Source: Gadus chalcogrammus (lineage: Eukaryota > Chordata > Actinopteri > Gadiformes > Gadidae). From it: DNA of 64,000 nt. Below the pieces are notes generated by a model. The model made no database searches. It was not told the DNA's origin and saw only the letters and a program-made list of their open reading frames with translations. Both the position numbers and the translations under genes were made by a program. This document shows, piece by piece, positions 33,700 through 45,170 of this stretch; the first letter of the stretch is position 1; the number at the start of each line of letters is the position of its first letter. The stretch is taken from assembly GCF_026213295.1 (NCBI RefSeq), contig NC_079419.1:22342818-22406817 (forward strand), written 5' to 3'.

Positions 33700-35054
33700 A
33701 CCATATGTCCTCCCCTCGGCTAAATGCGTCACGCTTTTGGGCAAGTTCTTGGTAGACTTCTGTGAACAAGATACAACATTTCAAACACTTTCTCAAGCAC
33801 TATTGGTCACTATGGACTTCATTGGAAACAAATAAAATCTAAATTCAATGGGATTTTATTAATGAAAAACAATTTAAATTCAAGACAAATATAAAACATT
33901 CTTTAATCTCAATGTCATTATTTATTAACTTTCAGGGGGCACACAAGAGTGTGTTGAGAAGAAACGTAAACTAAACTAGGTGTCTGAATTGTGATTATAG
34001 AAAATGTTATAATGCTACCTACGATGATTAGGTTAACAAGGCCAGTGGGAACATTAACGTTAGAGAATCAAGTTTTTAAGGAATTTAAAATCAAGCATCA
34101 AGCACTTGTCTTCAGCACAAAATGTGCTCCTTCAGCATCCAGCTGCAGCGCCGGGGCCTGTAGCGTGGCAGGTCGGCTCTTTTTCGACCTGAAAAAAACG
34201 TAGCCCCCGGTACGCCACGTGCCCCCGCTACGCCACAGGCCCCCGCTACGCCACAGGCCCCCGCTACGCCACAGGCCCCCGCTACGCCACGTGCCCCCGC
34301 TATAAGCAACCCTTTCTATTAGGCTATCACCATTACCGTAACATTCCTACATTTTACAATACAAATACGATATAAAGACGCTCTCAGGTGCAAACGTAGC
34401 CCCCGCTACACCACAGGCCCCCACTACGCCAGTTGATCCAGTAACTTTACTTCGATTACTAAATTCAAGCATTATACTTCGATAAAAGCAACTCTTTCCA
34501 TTAGGCTATCATCATTACCGTAACATTCCAATAGACTATAGCCAAAGTTAGCTGACGTTACAAAGAGTATTTCGGAATCATTTCACTACCGTTTTGGAAC
34601 TGACTTACCTCCAACGAAAAGCAATTTGGCTGCAATAGCCTCTTGTCGCCGTTGTGTAGGCCAAATGACCTCTATCCAGCCCTGCTCCGCATTGAGGTTT
34701 TCCCTGCAGTTAACAGTTTTTTATTTTATTTCTATATGCATCACATATCACGGATGTATTTTCTGCTCTAACGGAGCCGTCTTGAAAATAAAACAATCCA
34801 AACATTGTCAGACCCGGAGACATTCGGTGCTCACTGCTCAATTTCAAATAGAACACTAACCGTCCGCGGCAAGTGTATTTGACTACACCACCAATTGGCG
34901 CCCTAAATACTACATTCTAATTGGACGTCGATTTGCAGCCGCACACTGATTGGATGGCCGTTATAAACTTGCTATTTTCAAATGTTGGTTCTAGCCTTGG
35001 ATCTTCTTTAATAGTTAGTCGTTGGAGCTAGTCAACAACAATAATTATTAAAAT
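33700..35054. other. Upstream region of the EnSpm-like gene; no gene seen
   Basis: AT-rich apart from the GC-rich minisatellite at 34190-34310. It would contain the promoter of the plus-strand gene starting at 35055, but I see no convincing core promoter. Confidence 0.35.
34190..34310. repeat. GC-rich 18-bp minisatellite
   Basis: Five to six copies of CGCCACAGGCCCCCGCTA, with a smaller outlier pair near 34395-34430. Confidence 0.8.
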
Positions 35055-36360
35055 ATGCCACCAGTAAAGAAAAGAAAATACAAGTCCTACTTATTGGACA
35101 TCAATAACCCCCAAAAACCAAGATCAACAGAATACAGACAAATACAGGTAATAATAACTATGAGGTATTATTTTTTTAAATATTTATTGTAACTTAGTAA
35201 AGCTTCACCATCTTTAAAACTGTATTGAAATTGTCTTGTTTCAGACAAAGGGCAGAGGACGTAAACCGTACAAGCAGTACATTTACAGCAGTGATGTTGG
35301 AGTCCCTAACAGAATATCAGTACAAAACCAAAGAGAAGTAAGTTCTATCGATTATGCTAATTATGTTACTTTTTTGTATTGGCATGACATTAGCTAGATT
35401 GATTTGTTAGATCACAAGTTGTGGTGATTATGTTTGCTAAGTAAATACATTTCAGCCTAGAAAAAAGTAATTATCCAAATAAACTAGCCTGCTTTTGGAC
35501 TTTGAAATCGTTGGTGATAAAAACTTTGCCTACAGCCTCCAGTTCACCATAATGATGCTCCATTGCAACCACCAGCAGGAAAACGAAAGAGAGCTGACAG
35601 TCAGGTCAGAACACTGATAATGCATAAATCATTCAGCAGCCTTATTGCTTGTTTTCTGTCTGGAAGCATTAGAGTTCCAGAGAGCGTTCTGTCTGGAATA
35701 GTTGAAGTAGCTAACTGACTGACTACCCTAACAGACTGACTGAGTGACCATCTACATTTGGGTGGTTTCCTGTAGGCGGCAGTAGTCTGGGCTAGTCTAT
35801 GAGTTAAAGCAGAAAACTACCAAAAGTAGTCACCCAATTCTTCTTTGTGGGGGTCCAGTATGTGGAAGTAGTATACACAGCAGTCCAGCATTAACACATT
35901 CATTTGTGACAGAACAGTCAGTCCTCTTAATGGAGCAATGGGACACTTTTTCACATTGCTAAACAGTATGGTAAACAGTATGTTACAGTATAGTAGAACA
36001 AAGTTGTGTCTAGTAGTAGTAGCCTATAATGGTGAGAGTGGGCAGAATAAAAAAAACAGGTCAGGTCACACAGTTGTTAGTTTCTTGTTATTACAAGAGG
36101 TCTTTTCAACGTTCCGTTCACTTGCATGGGCACTTCACAACTTCCGGCGGTCAATTATTTTTGGATAACGGACCGTTGCCAACGAATAATGACCGCTGTC
36201 AAGGTAAACAAAATGACTTTTAGCCTTTGGTATCACTCCACACGTAGTCCGGTAACTTGTCAATGTAATAAGCGGGATATGTATCAACCCAAGCGTCGTC
36301 GGTTGCTAAGCGACCACGTCAACGTCTTGGGCGGACTATTTCTCTGCTGATCAACACTAT

Positions 36361-36986
36361 TGTTGGGCAAAATAACCTGCTGAGCACATATAAATATAGG
36401 TAACTCCCACCCTAGCTTGAGGAGCACAACACATGGCAGTCACGATACAATATAGTCAGCTTTTAACACATAACACATACTTGATAACATAGTCAGGTGA
36501 AGGCCAGAACCAAGGCCCCATTTCTCCTCCAAACAAATGGTAAACACTCAGACAATGCACCGTTTCATCCTCAGAACGGGAGGGCCACAAACAGGAGATT
36601 CTGTGAGGCTCTCCCCCATCAGGAAGAACACAAGAAGATACACCTGCATACACTAGGGCCTGGGAAGCAAGGTCAAGCAAAGACACACAGAACCATACAC
36701 ATCTTAAACGCACACACCTCATCGAGAGGAAGATACAGCATAAAACTGTATCACACAGGAACTCTGCCCACTTCTTCTGAAGCAGACCTTCCACGGAGGC
36801 GAAGCTCTGGACGAACCATCAGCGCTGATTAGGGACTTAGACATATTCGATTTCTCACGCTTTATGACTCTGTATAACCGTTGCCACTTTACTTAATAAA
36901 TCCAAGGTCCTCGTGCCGATAGACTTTATTACCTCTCCGTCTCATTTTATCTGATCCAGTAACTAGACAGACCGTTTTTCCCTTCA
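36361..36986 (+). repeat. 5' LTR of the endogenous retrovirus
   Basis: TGTTGGGCAAAATAACC...TTTTTCCCTTCA. A TATAAATA box-like word lies near 36390 and AATAAA near 36896. Same family as the solo LTR at 2124-2859. Confidence 0.9.
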
Positions 36987-37339
36987 ATTTGGTGACCCTC
37001 GACGTGATTTTTTCTGAATTGAACACGCAACTGGGAAACGAGAGACGGAGAGCGGCACGACCTCGGGACCCCGGAGCACCGGACCGGTTCCTGCAGTCTC
37101 ACCTCGGGCCCAACAAAAGGTAGGCAGAACCTGTTGATAAAATCCAAACTCTGCATAGTTATATAGGAATCACATTAGGAGGTGAGACTGTGAGAGCGGT
37201 TCGCTACGGGATATCTCGTGGGGACGAATAGGACTGCATCTCAGTATTTCCCCATAAATCCGATTGACCCTGAACGCGTGACACATCGAATATCGGCTCG
37301 TTGCATGGTGAAAGAATACCCTCGAGACCATAGGGCCTA

Positions 37340-37995
37340 TAATAATCGGTCATAGTGATATGAGACTACCGATGGCCGAAGTAACGGATGCCTGGGCCGC
37401 GGGTGGAACCCAGAGGAAAAGAGAAGGGCCTATAAGAATCGGTCATAGTGATACAAGACTACCGATGGCCAAGTAATGAATGTGTATTAAATAATTCTAT
37501 GTGGTAATAAATGCCTGGGCCGCGGGTGGAACCCAGAGGGAATGAGAAGAAAGAGAAGGGCCTATAAGAATCGGTCATAGTGATACAAGACTACCGATGG
37601 CCAAGTAATGAATGTGTATTAAATAATTCTATGTGGTAATAAATGCCTGGGCCGCGGGTGGAACCCAGAGGGAATGAGAAGAAAGAGAAGGGCCTATAAG
37701 AATCGGTCATAGTGATACAAGACTACCGATGGCCAAGTAATGAATGTGTATTAAATAATTCTATGTGGTAATAAATGCCTGGGCCGCGGGTGGAACCCAG
37801 AGGAAATGAGAAGAAAGAGAAGGGCCTATAAGAATCGGTCATAGTGATACAAGACTACCGATGGCCTAGTAATAAATGCCTGGGCCGCGGGTGGAACCCA
37901 GAGGAAATGAGAAGAAACTAGGCTCGTTGCATGGTGAATGAAATACCCTCGAGACCCTAGGGCCTATAAGAATCGGTCATAGTGATACAAGACTA
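37340..37995 (+). repeat. Six-copy leader repeat with hairpin core, 132-bp period in the middle
   Basis: ATCGGTCATAGTGAT recurs at 37344, 37438, 37570, 37702, 37834 and 37972; four consecutive ones are 132 bp apart. Each copy has ATCGGT...ACCGAT arms that can form a short hairpin, followed by GCCTGGGCCGCGGGTGGAAC. Confidence 0.85.
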
Positions 37996-38105
37996 CCGAT
38001 GGCCAAGTAATGAATGTGTATTAAATAATTCTATGTGGTAAGAAGGTTAGAGTCCCTTTGCAGAGGAAACCGTATGCCTGGGGCACGAGTGACACACAGA
38101 GAGAC

Positions 38106-38181
38106 AGTGTGTGTATGCGTGAGAGAGGCTGTGTGTGTGTGTGTGTGTGTAAGAGGCCCAGAGAGGTTGAGACGGAGAGAC

Positions 38182-38212
<31 letters not shown>

Positions 38213-38232
38213 CCCAGAGAGAGAGAAAGAAA
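38106..38232. repeat. (TG)n and GA-rich microsatellites in the leader
   Basis: Two TG runs separated by GAGGCCCAGAGAG-type sequence, itself duplicated. Confidence 0.8.
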
Positions 38233-38555
38233 GAGAACAAGCGTATTTGTGGGCCGGCTAAATATAGAAATAAATCAATTAATGATAACCCGGCTATGTG
38301 TGCAACGCTTGCTTGCTTTGTTATGCTCAACGCTATTTTGCCGTATCTGATGATTGTGGGTGCGGGACACAGAATGAGAAGTCTGTTGATATGTGTCTGT
38401 GTGCGTCTGCGCGAAAGAGAGAATCTGTGAGTGAATCAGTGAGTGTATGCGTGGTCCGCTCTATCTTCGCCCGTTAAAACGGGTAAAGGAAAGAATCGAT
38501 AGATTGATAATAATGAATAATGTCTCTCTGACGTATGGCTTAACCTGCGGAAATA

Positions 38556-38870
38556 GATAAATTGACAATGATAAATAACCTTTTTACTGTGTTGCTTCCA
38601 TTTACTGTTGGACCCGTTAAAACTAAACTTAGATAAATTGACAAATGATAAATAACCTTTTTACTGTGTAGCTTCCATTTACTGTTGGACCCGTTAAAAC
38701 TAAACTTAGATAAATTGACAAATGATAAATAACCTTTTTACTGTGTTGCTTCCATTTACTGTTGGAGCCGTTAAAACTAAACTTAGATAAATTGACAAAT
38801 GACAGATAACCTTTTACGGCGTTGCTTCCATTTACTGTTGGACCCGTTAAAAACTAGACCTAGATAAGTT
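38556..38870 (+). repeat. Four-copy 77-bp tandem repeat in the leader
   Basis: GCTTCCATTTACTGTTGGA occurs at about 38594, 38671, 38748 and 38824, each followed by CCCGTTAAAACTA-type sequence. Confidence 0.85.
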
Positions 38871-39289
38871 GACAAGGATAAGTGATATCTCTTTTACTGT
38901 GTTTCTTTGAATTACTGCTGGACCTGTCGCATATCTATGCGATACTAAACAACATCTCTTTGCCGCTTGGTTGACGGTTTAGTCTGTTGAAGCAGATTAA
39001 TCAATAAAGGATAGATAACGATTATTGGCTATGAGGAATGTCTGGATGTATTGAATGACGCCTCTAGGCCCTGTTGTTGTTTTTTGCTTCCCCCCCTGTT
39101 TTTTCTTCCTTTTTTCTCGTTCTCCTCCTCCAAAAGTGACAAGAGTTACCCCCTAGCCTCTCATCCGCTCTTGTGTGTTAGACAGGTCACACAGAGTTAT
39201 AGCACCACGGCCGCCATTTTTTGAGTTCTCTCACTCAGTCCCAAGCCACACCTCCCCCTCCGCCAAATCTGGACCACTCCAGCCCTGCC

Positions 39290-40275
39290 CTTCCCCAACT
39301 ACACCGCCCCCTACTGGACCACTCCGACTCTGCCCTTCCCCAACTACAGCGCCCCCTACTGGACCACTCCGACTCTGCCCTTCCCCAACTACACCGCCCC
39401 CTACTGGACAACTCCGACTCTGCCCTTCCCCAACTACAGCGCCCCCTACTGGACCACTCCGACTCTGCCCTTCCCCAACTACAGCGCCCCCTACTGGACC
39501 ACTCCGACTCTGCCCTTCCCCAACTACAGCGCCCCCTACTGGACCACTCCGACTCTGCCCTTCCCCAACTACAGCGCCCCCTACTGGACCACTCCGACTC
39601 TGCCCTTCCCCAACTACAGCGCCCCCTACTGGACCACTCCGACTCTGCCCTTCCCCAACTACACCGCCCCCTACTGGACCACTCCGACTCTGCCCTTCCC
39701 CAACTACAGCGCCCCCTACTGGACCACTCCGACTCTGCCCTTCCCCAACTACAGCGCCCCCTGCTGGACCACTCCGACTCTGCCCTTCCCCAACTACACC
39801 GCCCCCTACTGGACCACTCCGACTCTGCCCTTCCCCAACTACAGCGCCCCCTGCTGGACCACTCCGACTCTGCCCTTCCCCAACTACACCGCCCCCTGCT
39901 GGACCACTCCGACTCTGCCCTTCCCCAACTACAGCGCCCCCTACTGGACCACTCCGACTCTGCCCTTCCCCAACTACAGCGCCCCCTGCTGGACCACTCC
40001 GACTCTGCCCTTCCCCAACTACAGCGCCCCCTACTGGACCACTCCGACTCTGCCCTTCCCCAACTACACCGCCCCCTGCTGGACCACTCCGACTCTGCCC
40101 TTCCCCAACTACAGCGCCCCCTACTGGACCACTCCGACTCTGCCCTTCCCCAACTACAGCGCCCCCTACTGGACCACTCCAGCCCTACCCTTCCGCAACT
40201 ACACCACCCCCTGCTGGACAACTCCAACCCTACCCTTCCCCAACTACACCGCCCCCTGCTGGACCAGCTCCTCCT
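39290..40275. repeat. 22-copy 45-bp minisatellite with CTCF-core-like motif in each unit
   Basis: The unit includes CTACAGCGCCCCCTACTGG and recurs every 45 bp from 39301 to 40246 (22 copies). Variants are AGCG/ACCG and CTACTGG/CTGCTGG. On the minus strand each unit reads CCAGTAGGGGGCGC or CCAGCAGGGGGCGG, fitting the published CTCF core CCASYAGRKGGCRS; copy 21 has one mismatch. Because 45 is divisible by three, several frames stay open across it; these long ORFs are not real genes. Confidence 0.9.
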
Positions 40276-40289
40276 AGCCGAGTGTTGAT

Positions 40290-41990
40290 ATGTCCCTGAG
40301 CAAGTTACATGGTGATCACAGGATTCAGGAATAATTATCTAGAAATCACACCACTCCACAGGAGTCAATGGGTTCAATGGCGCCAGGGTAAAGTGACTCA
40401 TCAAACGAGGAGCGGATCCAACCCATGGACTCTGCGTGGATAGGTGGATGTTATTTTGGTGCTTGGACCTGACGAGGTCTAGGTGCCAAGATAACAACAC
40501 AAATAAAATATTTCCTTAGAGATTATGATAAGTAATAGACAATTTATTAAAAGTGATCTTATAATTTAGGAAAAACAATCGGCAATATTTAAAAATTAGA
40601 CCAAATAAGTATGATCAATAGTTATCCAAATTTCTAATTTAGGTTATCCACAATGACAAATGTAATTTAAAATAAATTAGCAAAATAAAATAAGAAAGGA
40701 TGTGTGTGTGAGCCTGCCGAGGTGGGGGAGAATCCTCTCCTACTCAGAGTGATGGAGTACACAAGGGGATACACAAGCACACTTCAGATTAAACAATAGG
40801 TTAATTAGTAAATAGAAACAATGTATCAATTCAGTGTTGAATAAACTAGTTAAGATCAACATAGAGGGTTTGGGTTTGGTATAGTAGTGAATCAAAATAT
40901 GGAAAACACTGAATGCAAGCAATAGGTAGAATAAAAGGTTTAATTAGGTCGTCCAATTTAAATAGATAGTGAAGGGCAATCGGGTAGGATTATGAAGAGA
41001 ATTGTGATTTTGAGTAACGGTTAAGACAGAAGTGAGTCGCCCAATACTGAAAATGCAAGTTTTAATATTGTGACTTTTGTTTTCTTTCACATCTCCCTAG
41101 TAAAGAACAATAGGTGGATTGACGCCACATCTGCTGGGAAGGAGTCATACATGCTATGTTGTCAAATTGGATTCGGAAGTAGTGGGTTTACCTTCAAATG
41201 CCACTAATGCTGCTGCAACACTTTAATAATTTTAACTCTGATAAATTATCTTTTGTTTTATAGTTGCCCTGATGTGTATTCATTACGCACACATATGGAT
41301 GCATAAGGCAGATGCGGCTGAAGACTCTGTCTCCATCCCTCCACTTTGCGATCTATACTACCATATGGGTGGGGGTTGATTGTATTCCAGGTACGGCATC
41401 CTGCAGCGAGCCAGTATGGAAGGCTGGTTAGCCAACGACGGGTAAGATCCCACCTTGACACCCGGGACGACCTAAGGCAGGCACAGTCACGATTACTTGG
41501 CAGAGTCGCTGTGGGCACTGGCTCACTTGATCATGAAGTGACGAGCTGCAACAATCATGGGAAGTCCCGTCTGGGGTGGAGGGTGGAGGAGGAACAGGAG
41601 TCAGGTATGTCAGCTCTGGCAGCAGAGGTGGTCTTGAAACGGGGCATGTCGCGTTTTATTTCGTTTTATTTTACCTTTGTGGTATAGAAGGCCACTAACG
41701 CATGCAAGTTTTTTCGGTTTAGTGCATGACTTTGGAACAGCGTGGTTTCAGGCGGCTGATGGTAAACCCACCCATATTGGGCTTTGGATTTGGACATACT
41801 GGTTTCGGTTTCCCTTCCCAAAAGATTGGTTTCAGTTTGCTGATGCTTAAGGTTACACGTTTCGACGTTGGTTGCACCAACGGCGTTCTTAGATTTGCTT
41901 ATCATTGAATGCGCATGGCTTTGACCATTGCGCAAGGGGGGAGGTATTGAGGAGAATTAGGAACATTTTTGGAAACAAGGTTTTTCTTCA
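40290..41990. other. Retroviral interior with no recognisable coding sequence
   Basis: Gag, protease and RT would be expected here. I see only AT-rich sequence to 41240 and scrambled short frames afterwards. Confidence 0.4.
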
Positions 41991-41995
41991 CCATA

Positions 41996-42560
41996 CTTGC
42001 AAACAATGATTGACATCCAGCTAAATGAGTGTGAAATATTTGAAAAAACAGTGTTCAACAGAGGGGTAGAAGCAGTCCCATCAGAAGACCAAAGTGCGGC
42101 TACAGTAATCAAGTTTCGGACTAGAGAAGTCATGACTAGGTTTGGAATTCCGGCAATAAGCTCAGACAAAACGTTTATTCAGAGAACACTCAAACAAGTG
42201 ATTCAACATTTGCATGTCAAATAAAGACTAGATTATGCCCCAATCCTCAACCACAAGGTATGGTGGAAAGAGTGAATGGGACGCTCAAGACAAAAATTAA
42301 CAACATTTGTGCAGGCACTAAATTGAATTGATGCACTACCACTGACACTAATGAGTTATCGCATGAAAACTAACAGAACGACGCATCTAAACCCGCATGA
42401 AATGCTTAAGGGTCGACCCATGCCTTCACTTAACATTCAAGGGTCCCCTTCCATTAGAATAATTAGAAATAGGATTAAGGAAAATATGTTTAAACATCTA
42501 ACTGTTGTACATAAGTTTGTAATTCCAGCAAGAGATACACAAAGTTCCAGGGCCAGAGGA
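41996..42560 (+). pseudogene. pol: Retroviral integrase remnant
   Basis: Short frames carry MTRFGIPAISSD (around the second catalytic Asp) and MVERVNGTLKTKIN (around the catalytic Glu), then LTLMSYRMKTNRTTHLNPHE from the C-terminal part. Frames change at least once between them (near 42220), and the first part of the core is gone. It belongs to the 36361-50047 retrovirus. Confidence 0.7.
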
Positions 42561-42689
42561 GGAGCCAGATGCAGACACGCCCGGAGCCAACCAACTACCC
42601 AATGATGATGCAATCAGATTTCGGCAGAGTTTGAATCAGTCCTGTTTTGGTGGTCCACTATTAACAAAAATGTTGATTGGATAAATAAT

Positions 42690-42885
42690 ATATAGATATG
42701 CTATTGGCAGAGCAAGGAGGGGTGTGTGGGATGATGAAGACGACATGTTGTACTTTTATCCCCAATAACACAGCACCGGATGGGTTGGTGGCCAGGGTGC
42801 TGGCAGGGTTACAGTCCCTCAGATTAGAGTTGGCAGAGAGCTCCGGCATTAATGACCCCTTCACAGGATGGATGGAGAGCCCAAT
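42690..42885 (+). pseudogene. env: Retroviral envelope TM fragment
   Basis: A short open stretch has the C-x6-CC motif (CGMMKTTCC) of gamma-type retroviral transmembrane subunits and the region after it. Surface subunit, fusion peptide and the membrane anchor are not recognisable; after 42885 the sequence no longer looks like envelope. It cannot make an envelope protein. Confidence 0.65.
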
Positions 42886-43559
42886 GAGCGATGGGCGCTA
42901 CAGGTGCAGCAGGTGCCATCCAAGCTTACCTGGGGATCGAGTATATACCGGAGAGTTTGGACGAGGGACCACCAGAGGGGCCCGACCTGATCCGGCTGGA
43001 GAACATGGTGGGCTGCCCCATTCCCGTCCCCGCCAACGGCACCACCCCCCTCCCACCTGATGCACCCACGTCGCCCGGACCAGGGATCTGCGTTCCGGTA
43101 CCAGGGGCTGCGGCCCGTTCCCTTAAGGCTTGAGGGCGCCCCTGGCTGTATCGCTTCTGTACGCTTCACTGTTTTTAGCCGCTCCCATATCTATGCCCGC
43201 GTCTACGCAACCGACGCCGGGAACGTAAATGTTGTTGTGTATATCGCTGTCCCACTAGATGGAGCTCGGGGATACACACGGGCGAGATTCCAGGGGCCTT
43301 GATTGCCCGTTTATCAGATGAGGTCCTGAGCGCAGTTGAATAAAAGGGTCTAATGCTCAGGTGGCGCCTTGCGTCCACCTGCCCGTGATGACGCTCAGGG
43401 CTATTCCATGGTTTCAGTTGTTCCCGTGCCCCGGGCCTACCCCGAATACCCCATGCGTGTGATTGCTTATTGTTACACGACCAGCTAACTCCTCCTCACA
43501 TCCTTAGTGTGTGGTCATCTGGGGATGGGTTGAGGGGGATTGCCATTCGTTATCTACCT

Positions 43560-43930
43560 CATATCTTTCTATTATTATTACTATTATTTAGGGACACGTT
43601 TCATGGTTGCATTTCTTTCCTGTGATTGTTATTGTGTAGTGTCTGTGTGATTGTTGCATTTTTGTTATATTGTTATTGTTTACTGTTAGTCTTATTGCTG
43701 CTTTTTGCTGATACTGTTTTTGTTTGGAGTTTGTTTTATTGTTGCATTTCGTTGTTATTATTATGGTTTGGTGTTGGTTTTGTTGTGTGGCCAGCTTTGT
43801 TGTTGGTTGTTGTTTTTTGGTATCGTTTGATATTTGTTTTAGTATTGTTGTATGCTTGTTGTATTTATTTTATTTTTATTTTTTTTCTCTTTTTTGTGTA
43901 TTATCTGCGGCCAGTATTGTTGGTATTGTC
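43560..43930. repeat. T/G-rich low-complexity stretch
   Basis: Dominated by TTGTTATT/TTTTGTTG words. The hydrophobic ORF through it is a by-product of the composition. Confidence 0.6.
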
Positions 43931-44207
43931 TGTTCGCGATGTAAGGCCGGGGTGGATGCCACCCCCTAGGTGGGGTGTGTATGGCACACCCATGTCTGAA
44001 GCATGGGTGGCGTTTCTCCCACGTGGTTCCCCATACACCCGGTCCAGCGACTTGTTTTAGTCCCATGCTCATGGTTGTTTATTTTTATGATAATTTTGCC
44101 TTCTTTCTGTTATTTCTAAAAGTGTTATGATGGTAGTCCCGCGCTGAAGTCCTATCCCTCGTACCCCTAATGAGTAAAAGTCGTCTTGCGACGACTTGAG
44201 GGGGATA

Positions 44208-44236
44208 TGTTGGGCAAAATAACCTGCTGAACACAT
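44208..44236 (+). repeat. First 29 bp of the retrovirus 3' LTR, before the nested gypsy
   Basis: Matches the start of the 5' LTR (TGTTGGGCAAAATAACC) and breaks at ACAT, where the gypsy begins. The rest is at 49451-50047. Confidence 0.88.
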
Positions 44237-44686
44237 TGTGGCACCCCGGGCCCGAGAATGTCTGGGTGAGGCAAGGAAACTCCACACTTGGCGGCTGGTT
44301 CAAAGCCCGGAGGGCATTTATTCGTTTGACCAGTGTTCTCCCCAGAGGGTAATGAAAATCATACTCTAGCTCCGAGAGCTAGGAAAAACAGTGAAACAAG
44401 GGTTTGAGCTTTCTCTGCCGGGTCTGCTCGGTTTGGGTACGGCGCGGTTCTCCCTTCGCTCGTTCGTGGCTCTGGTTACGGTTCCAGCGTCTCGCACCAA
44501 CTCTGCTTTGGGATCCGGGAAAGCGCAGGTTAATAGCATGTCTCACTCCCCGCCCCAGGTGTTTCCCATCCCCCTCGTTAGTGTGTCGTGAGTGCCGGCC
44601 TCTGGCTCCGGATGTGGCCGGTACACGCCCTCCACCACCTCTCCCCTGGGCCCTCCAGCCCGAGGGGTTGGGGACGGGTTGCCACA
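44237..44686 (-). repeat. 3' LTR of gypsy B
   Basis: TGTGGCACCC...GTTGCCACA on the plus strand; its pair is 48993-49446. Confidence 0.9.
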
Positions 44687-44689
44687 CTC

Positions 44690-45170
44690 CTCCACCGCTG
44701 CTTCACGCCCCTGGTGGTCTCCGACCGCCCCCAGGCACATGTCTCGGCGGGACAGGGCGTCGGCATGTTCCCTGCCCGGCCTGTGGTCCACCTGGAACCT
44801 GTAGTCCTGGAGTGCCAGGAACCACCTCGTCACCCGGGCGTTCGTGTCCTTCGCGCCGGCCATCCACTTCAGTGGTGCGTGGTCGGTCACCAACGTGAAC
44901 TCCCGTCCCAGGAGGTAATACCTTAGTTTGTCCAGGGCCCACTTGATGGCCAGGGCCTCCTTCTCCACGGTGGAGTAATTCCTCTCGTTGGGGAGGAGCT
45001 TCCGGCTGATGTATGTCACCGGGTGTTCTTCTCTCGCCCGTACCTGGGAGAGTACTGCTCCTAGCCCCACCTCGGACGCGTCTGTGTGGACTATAAGGGG
45101 CAGAGAGAAGTCAGGGGTTATTAGGACGGGTTCGGAGCAGAGGGCGCTCCTCAGAAGGCACCCTCTGCTG
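44690..45170 (-). pseudogene. pol: RNase H of gypsy B, frameshifted
   Basis: In a different frame from the RT: LIVHTDASEVGLGAVLSQ, STVEKEALAIKWALDKLRYY, VTDHAPLKWM and REHADALSRRD, the Ty3/gypsy RNase H pattern. Pol ends here, close to the 3' LTR. Confidence 0.82.

Noticed and set aside
37340..37995. CRISPR-like regular repeats
   Set aside because: Units of about 132 bp with no unique spacers, inside a retroviral leader of an animal genome; a tandem repeat.
39175..40299. Three overlapping long ORFs (330-374 codons, both strands) with perfect repeats
   Set aside because: A 45-bp tandem array keeps frames open by arithmetic; no known domain, and no start or splice context.
43626..44060. Very hydrophobic 144-codon ORF, possibly a membrane protein or envelope tail
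   Set aside because: It follows a T/G-rich low-complexity tract, and no envelope motif is present.
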